Source of the DNA: Trametopsis cervina
Taxonomy: Eukaryota; Basidiomycota; Agaricomycetes; Polyporales; Irpicaceae
Reading direction: 5' to 3'
DNA: 64,000 nucleotides
NCBI GenBank assembly: GCA_022385755.1
Contig: MU278370.1
Location: 133,247-197,246 of the forward strand
Part shown: piece after piece, positions 58,668 through 64,000 of the stretch
Position numbering within the stretch: the stretch's first letter is position 1
Layout of the letters: the number at the start of each line of letters is the position of its first letter
Notes under the pieces: generated by a model
The model's input: only the letters and a program-made list of their open reading frames with translations
Database searches by the model: none
Told to the model about the DNA's origin: nothing
Program-made: the position numbers and the translations under genes

Positions 58668-60347
58668 TTATACATTCATAGGTCTTGTCGTAGCTGTAAC
58701 ATGGGGAAGGTCCACGTCAATCCTGGGCCGTAGAAGCTCTTCATCGGCGCGCGCTTCCAGTCTTGTGTGTATGTCGCGCATAATGCCACCAAGGTTTACA
58801 CCAGGAGGCGTGTTACCCATTATTTCTTCGAATTTCGTTCTGAACGCATCCACCAGGGTATTGTTTTCAGGTCCTACCATGTGCCCGCGGTCCAGTATGA
58901 CGCCTTCCAGCTCGCGAACGTAATTCTCTAGATCGCGCAACCGCAGTGACGAGGCTTCTGGTTCTCCGGAGCCTCTCGCTTTGGCCAGATAAGACGCAGA
59001 GAGCGTGGATAGGCCTCCGAGGATGGCAATGGCGATGCCTCCCTATACGATAGTTCAGAGGCGGCATGAACTGCAGTGGGGTGTAGAAGACATACACTAC
59101 GGCCTGTTCCAGCCGCGGCAATCCCCGTGGTGAAGGCTCCGAGTAATATCTGGACAAGGATAGCAATGTTGAGTGACCAAGTCGTGATCTTCACTGTAAA
59201 CAACATCAGAAGATGATGCAGATGAGCAGGCGTGACGCACCTTGGAGCGCAGACTCTTTCTGTGCCTGCTTAGCATGACTCAGTGTCGGCTCGAGCCTGG
59301 CACGCACGTTTTGTTCGGACAACGTCGGCTGAGGGATCCATGATCAGTTAGGTGTACGTGACTCAAACGCGTGGCACTGGGATGTAATCCGACTGCTAAC
59401 ATAAGATCCCTTGACAGCCCCGAGCCGGGAGGTACTGCTAACATTCATGCTGTGAACCTCGACATCTGCAGGGAACACTCCCAATATGCCACGAACCGGC
59501 GTGGAAGATTATGAGCGTCTTCTGCGCAAGAGCGCTCATATACCCCGGCTTGTGTACCTCTGCAGCAGTAAGGTTTATGTCCGGGGCCAGGACGGCATGG
59601 TAGCAAAGCGGCATGTTTACGTCTGAGTCATAGGCAAAGAAGACGTACTGCACTGAGAGATCCACCATCTTGTGTGCCTACGTTTACCGTGCTTCGATGA
59701 TTCGGGTCGTAAGGTATTTGAACAAGGTCGTCACCAAGCTCTGGCTTACCGCGCAGGACAGCATAGTTTAGAGCCCTCCCTAGCCCCGCTTCCGTATTCC
59801 CTGGTCCAAGTCTATTCCCAACGAATGAGTTCATTCGTTCAGAATTACTGCGTACAGGGCGTGCGCGAAAGGTAGCGGTGCTTTGGGTGCGTCGTGGTGC
59901 CGGCACAGCGTTTGGATAGCCACCGGCATCCATTGGTGTCAGAGGCGGGATCGCAGCCCCTGGATCTATTGGCTCAGCGGCAGAGAAAGCCCGCGTACGG
60001 GGTATGGTCGGCCGCTGGTGGAAGGGTTCATTGAAGGACAGAGTCCCCACTGGTGGATATCGAGAGGACGAGGCGGTTTGAGGGTGGCGTTCTCGCGGTG
60101 ACGCAGGAGGGAATGCGATCTCCGTTGGGCTGAAGGGTGCACCAGATGCGTAAACCGGACCGGACCGTTCACGTAGCGAATCGTGGTCTGCTTCGGCTTG
60201 TGCATGCGGCGGCGGCGGGTGTGGAAGTGCCGCTGCTGTAGATTCATGGGGCGGTTCCGAGTTTCTCGCTTCAGTGTCTTCAGTTACCAGACGGGCAGAG
60301 GTTATCAGTATAGTATCGGGTGCAGAGGGCAGGTGAGTATCAGCCAT
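58668..60347 (-). CDS. SLATT-domain (fungal type) two-helix membrane protein
   Basis: Exons 60347-59682, 59328-59241, 59193-59096, 59042-58668 encode about 408 aa. The N-terminal 220 residues are Pro/Ser/Arg-rich and probably disordered. Then comes QNVRARLEPTLSHAKQAQKE, two hydrophobic helices (LNIAILVQILLGAFTTGIAA; IAIAILGGLSTLSASYLAKA) joined by a short turn, and a helical C-terminal domain (LENYVRELEGVIL; FRTKFEEIMG). This matches the fungal SMODS- and SLOG-associating two-TM effector family, predicted membrane effectors related to those of bacterial nucleotide-signalling defence systems. The role in fungi is unknown. The 353 nt first intron is long for this genome and could hide another exon. 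No nucleotide cyclase or STAND ATPase lies nearby. Confidence 0.76.
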
Positions 60348-62880
60348 CGTCGCAGCGTCGTTTTACGCACCCATCGTACAGCACGTCGAATTCGACCTGT
60401 CTTTATACGTCAGGAAGCCGGAACATAATCATCGTGATCTGGCGTGTGCTTGTGCAACGAGGTACGCAATGCCTACCATACTCTTCCAAGCGAGAGCTGT
60501 CTTCCATGTCCTGTCGCTCACTCAATAAGGCATAATGCGGGAGTCAGCGGGTCATTATGCTTCATGGTTTACAGCAGCAACCACTGCGCGTCCTAGATAA
60601 CGTGTCAGATATACCAGAAGGGGCAAGTTCAAGCCATACCTGACAGACGAGGCAGTCGCTGAGGCGGTGGTCGCGGCAGAGGAAGTGTTGTTTGCGTAAT
60701 TATGAGAATCCTGTATAATACTTGGAAGTGCGAACCACGTTCATTTTATGAAAAAGGGATTAGTGATTGTATACGAAGGTGGGCCGTCTGAACGTGCACC
60801 GACTTCGTCTGGATTCGCTACCCTATCGATATCGTTCACTGAACGCGCATCTGAAGTCGATTCCCAAGACTTCTGTGGATTGAAGCTGGCCACTTCGAGA
60901 ATTTCATACTATTGGCCGCTAAAATCTGGATTAAGATAGCCCTAGAGTTCTCAGCGGGGGTGGGTATGTCGACTATCGACGTGGTAAATGCGGCGAAGGT
61001 GATATTCCTTAACGCGCAGCCATTGGCGCCTTGCACGTGATGTAGGTATCATTGCCGGCTTCTGCCGTCTTTCACCTCATCCACCGCCATGTACTGTACT
61101 ACAGTAGCCAAACCTCCGCGTTCCTTGAAATGTGCAAGTGCTTCCGCTGGCTCAACACTTCAAGGTCGCGAAGTTTGCGCCCATGTTTATTACCCTCCTC
61201 CGTACATGGATATACACGTCAGACCGTGGACGTCCGACGCACAGAATTCACACTAGAGCCAGACTGGTCAGTGATTCTTTCGTGTTTGACGGCTCGTCCC
61301 TGCGCTCCGCCCAAATTGCCAGTAGGTATGAAGTTAGGACGATTATCAAAGTACGTCTACTACCATAACCATCAGGCGCGATAGGGCTGATTAATCCATC
61401 AGGAATGAACGATATTTCGCAGCAACTGATACCGGCTCAAGATCTAGTTCGGTTTATCTCGCACAGTGGATCCCAATATCTTCGTTACTTGGTTTGAGAA
61501 CGAATGTCAAGAAATCCTCGATGCTTTACTTTAAGTGCCAGCTTGCACCTACTTCTGCCCCGCTTTGACCGCACCTTGGACGGAGTCTGCCCCGTCCGTC
61601 TGGTGGCTAACATCTCATCTATCGCGTTAATGACAGTTTGTATCAACGGATGGATTTCCACATGATGCGTGATGCATTCCTCGGGACGTCCATCGGGATG
61701 CGATGCAACTCCTTTTCCCCCCCTGAATGTTATCGACGACATATGGTATGTAACGTCCCATCTATTCACACGCAATAGCGCGATGTTGATCCCAAGGTCT
61801 CATCGGCCTCTATGGCCAATAATAGTTGAAAACAGGGCTCTCCAAACGTCAGCCAATGCAATACCGTCGAGACTACACCGAACACCGAACCGTGCAACCG
61901 TTCGGTAGACAGCCGTCCTCTCACGCAAGCCGAGGGAATACAACAGCTCGCATGGATGTCCCTGCGGTGATATGGCCATTGTCGACCCGTCTAATCACAT
62001 TCAAGAGAACTCTACTTGAAAGCAGGATTCGTCTAACCGGGTTTGTGCGTGCCAGGTACGGTGCCCTCTGCGGAACCGCAATCCTCTACAGTCACTTAGC
62101 TCCAGCGTCCGCGAGTGCAACCTGCGATACCCAACCCACCGAGGGTACGGGGCTAGATGGTGTGATAGTCATCTGTCATACACTTTGAACGTATCTCACA
62201 CTTAACAACATTCCGACCCCTTGTGAGCACGTTTACGAGAACTTGGGACTGACCGCCTCCACCAACACAGTTTTGATTGCTTTCGGTCTGTCGTTTTCGT
62301 CTCGGTATGTGTTCCTCTCACCAGTAAACAAGATCCACGTTGTAGCACAAGATTGCGCCTCATATATTCGGATTTGCAGTTATTGGTCAAGGTCTACAAG
62401 GCGACAGCACCTCTCACATGGAGGACTCTTACTGTGTTACGGCGCAGTTCGATTTATCATCGGCCTATCAGTGATGATTCGTTCTCTCACATATAGCTCC
62501 CCTGTCTACTTAACGTGTTGGTTTGTTCGGTGTTCCGGTATGTGTGTGTTCGTATCAATTCTCGACTGTCGCATCTTACTGTCATTGAAGCCATTGCATT
62601 ATTTTGCCTGCGCAGTCTCATACAACGAGTGCTGCACGGTCCATTTGCGTATCTGCGGCGCAACTGACTGTCTGGATGTTGCTCACCGATTCCTTCTCTC
62701 GAAGCAAAGATCCATGGGACATCACTCGGGGCCAGTTCAAGGCCATTTTCTCCGGCCACCTGCAATCGTCGTTCAATCAGATTCGGCAACGGTACACAGG
62801 GCGCTCGTTGAAGAAACACTCAGGTCCTATCGGTTCCTGCAGCTTGTGATTCGAAGACGATGATGAAAAGTATGGATCTC
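60348..62880. other. Gene-poor region of 2.5 kb
   Basis: Frames of up to 206 codons occur but they overlap on several frames, lack splice-supported extension and show no family motifs. A stretch around 62660-62850 (WDITRGQFKAIFSGHLQSS in one frame) looks slightly protein-like but is not recognised. Old gene or transposon remnants are possible. Confidence 0.35.
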
Positions 62881-62882
62881 GT

Positions 62883-62890
62883 ATATAAAA
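62883..62890 (+). promoter_or_regulatory. Candidate TATA box of the terminal membrane-protein gene
   Basis: ATATAAAA lies about 48-55 bp before the ATG at 62938, within GTATATAAAA. Spacing to a start codon is plausible, though the gene itself is uncertain. Confidence 0.4.
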
Positions 62891-62937
62891 CTTGTGCTGC
62901 CTAGCAAGGGCTTAAGGAGACGCGTTCTGTCTCCGAA

Positions 62938-63498
62938 ATGTCTCGCTCCGTCACCTTAGCTCCACTCGGCGACGCTATCGTAGCCTTGAATGTCAACCGG
63001 ACGTTCAGCACGCTTTTCACAATAGGTCAGTCCCTCCTTCGTGGCCACACCTTCTGCAACTCACCCTGTGGTGGTCTAGGTGCGATCATAATTGGGTTGT
63101 GAGTTTCTTGTATCCTGTGGCTACAGATGAATTTTCAGGAATCGTCACCCACAGATTTTACGGCGTCACTACCTTCCAAACATACAACTACTTCGAAGAA
63201 GTTCGGCATCGCCGCGAGGGTAAACTGATTACAGCCACGGTAAGTCGTTCTATTTCTGGGCTGAGCTGCTTGATGATTGTTCATCTCTTGATAGTTTCTG
63301 TTCCTCTGGTGTGTGATCTCGTACCTCATAAAAGACTTTGATGAACGCGATATCCTGCATGGTGTAGGACTATCGACGGGTTTGATACAGTCCACCGCGG
63401 ACATTTCGCGTACCAATTCAACCTTCCGTGAGTATTCGGTTCCCGGTTCCCAAGTTTCTACTATCGCGACTTACGACGACGCTCTCAGACTGGAATGA
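62938..63498 (+). CDS. DUF6534-like membrane protein, shortened or degenerate
   Basis: The start is ATG at 62938, followed by LAPLGDAIVALNVNR. Three GT-AG introns can be spliced in frame (about 63025-63080, 63101-63155, 63241-63295). They yield TIGAIIIGLFYGVTTFQTYNYF and then EEVRHRREGKLITA, the opening pattern of DUF6534 proteins (a first helix ending in YGVTxxQTYxYF). The next exon (FLFLWCVISYLIKDFDERDI, ILHGVGLSTGLIQ) resembles the family's second and third helices with the usual middle part missing. The frame then closes at 63498, well short of the family's roughly 300 residues. Either it has decayed or further exons lie beyond my model. DUF6534 proteins are numerous, uncharacterised multi-helix proteins of agaricomycetes. 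Confidence 0.42.
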
Positions 63499-64000
63499 AT
63501 ATCATGGCAGCGCAAAGTGATGTATGCTTCTTGTGCTTCTTGATTCGGCTGCGGAACTTCGTATTCTCACTCGTCCCGCTTTCTCAGCATTTTGGGTCGC
63601 CAAGTCTCGCGATAGTGCTTCGAACGTCGTGCCCGATCGCCGGATTCATCATAACTAGACAGTTCAATCAGTCGCTGATACTGTACCTGTTGCCGAAAAT
63701 ACCACTTGAGTATCCATTCAGCGCGCCGTGCTCATCTCGAGTCCACAAACGTAAACCCCTGGGACTGATTCTCGAAATTATGATGACAGGTCTTGGGAGA
63801 ACATCCCGACATCTGGTCACCTGAGCCCGCGTGGCCAGACAGTTCAGTTGATATCGGCTGGGCGTGGTTCGTATTTGGTACGCTACAAACGATATTCGAA
63901 CAAACGGTTGCAATCTCAGTCTGCGGCAGTATTTGCTGATGGCGAGGGTGATCAAGGGAATGGTGAGCATACTATAAGACTTGCTCGCGCTGCTGAGGCT
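63499..64000. other. Right end of window, no supported gene
   Basis: Possible decayed continuation of the DUF6534-like gene. Short frames on both strands (for example about 63495-63824) show no recognisable motif. Confidence 0.3.

Noticed and set aside
62243..62863. 206-codon forward frame
   Set aside because: Cys/Arg/Ser-rich without motifs, does not begin in a promoter context and overlaps other frames equally open.

Overview
The window is nuclear DNA from a filamentous basidiomycete, most likely an agaricomycete. Protein genes are interrupted by many 45-75 nt GT-AG introns. The gene set is fungal: a pentafunctional AROM polypeptide, a fungal-type SLATT protein, a CaaX-ended PEX19, a RAX1-like RGS protein, a TMEM184/Ost-alpha protein and a tRNA-Leu(AAG) with an 11 nt intron. 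Exon models were built by eye, checking frame, splice signals and family motifs. No alignment or search was run.

Layout. (1) 1-8910: three tandem intact copies of an atypical protein-kinase-like gene, with repeated promoter blocks and the stub of a fourth unit. (2) 8911-16600: a gene-free repeat region. Its core (about 9480-13880) is an array of some 25-30 hairpin units whose stems change on both arms together; about 2.5 copies of a 300-500 bp repeat and a GAGTGA minisatellite follow. (3) 16809-17662: one peroxiredoxin gene. (4) 18440-20660: a second, unrelated satellite with about 17 copies of a TGATTGCCC-centred monomer. (5) 20823-38749: a dense block with a TMEM184-like protein, an MFS transporter, a DUF4419 protein, PEX19, a RAX1-like RGS protein, a mitochondrial HMG-box protein, MED8, TFB5, ribose-5-phosphate isomerase and an APH-fold protein with a degenerate catalytic loop. 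(6) 40138-51867: a C2H2 factor, a ferric reductase, AROM, tRNA-Leu and an acetoacetate-decarboxylase-like protein. (7) 52263-64000: an NADH dehydrogenase pseudogene, a serine-palmitoyltransferase small subunit, a 17-exon serine carboxypeptidase, a SLATT-domain protein, and sparse DNA ending in a degenerate DUF6534-like gene.

Most genes in the dense blocks are housekeeping functions: shikimate pathway, pentose phosphate pathway, peroxisome import, transcription (MED8, TFB5), mitochondrial DNA packaging, sphingolipid synthesis and iron reduction. Two head-to-head pairs, HMG-box/MED8 (189 bp apart) and TFB5/RPI (328 bp or less), probably share promoters. The features least like known biology are the covarying hairpin array, the triplicated kinase-like family and the very small exons (7, 11 and 16 nt) in several genes.
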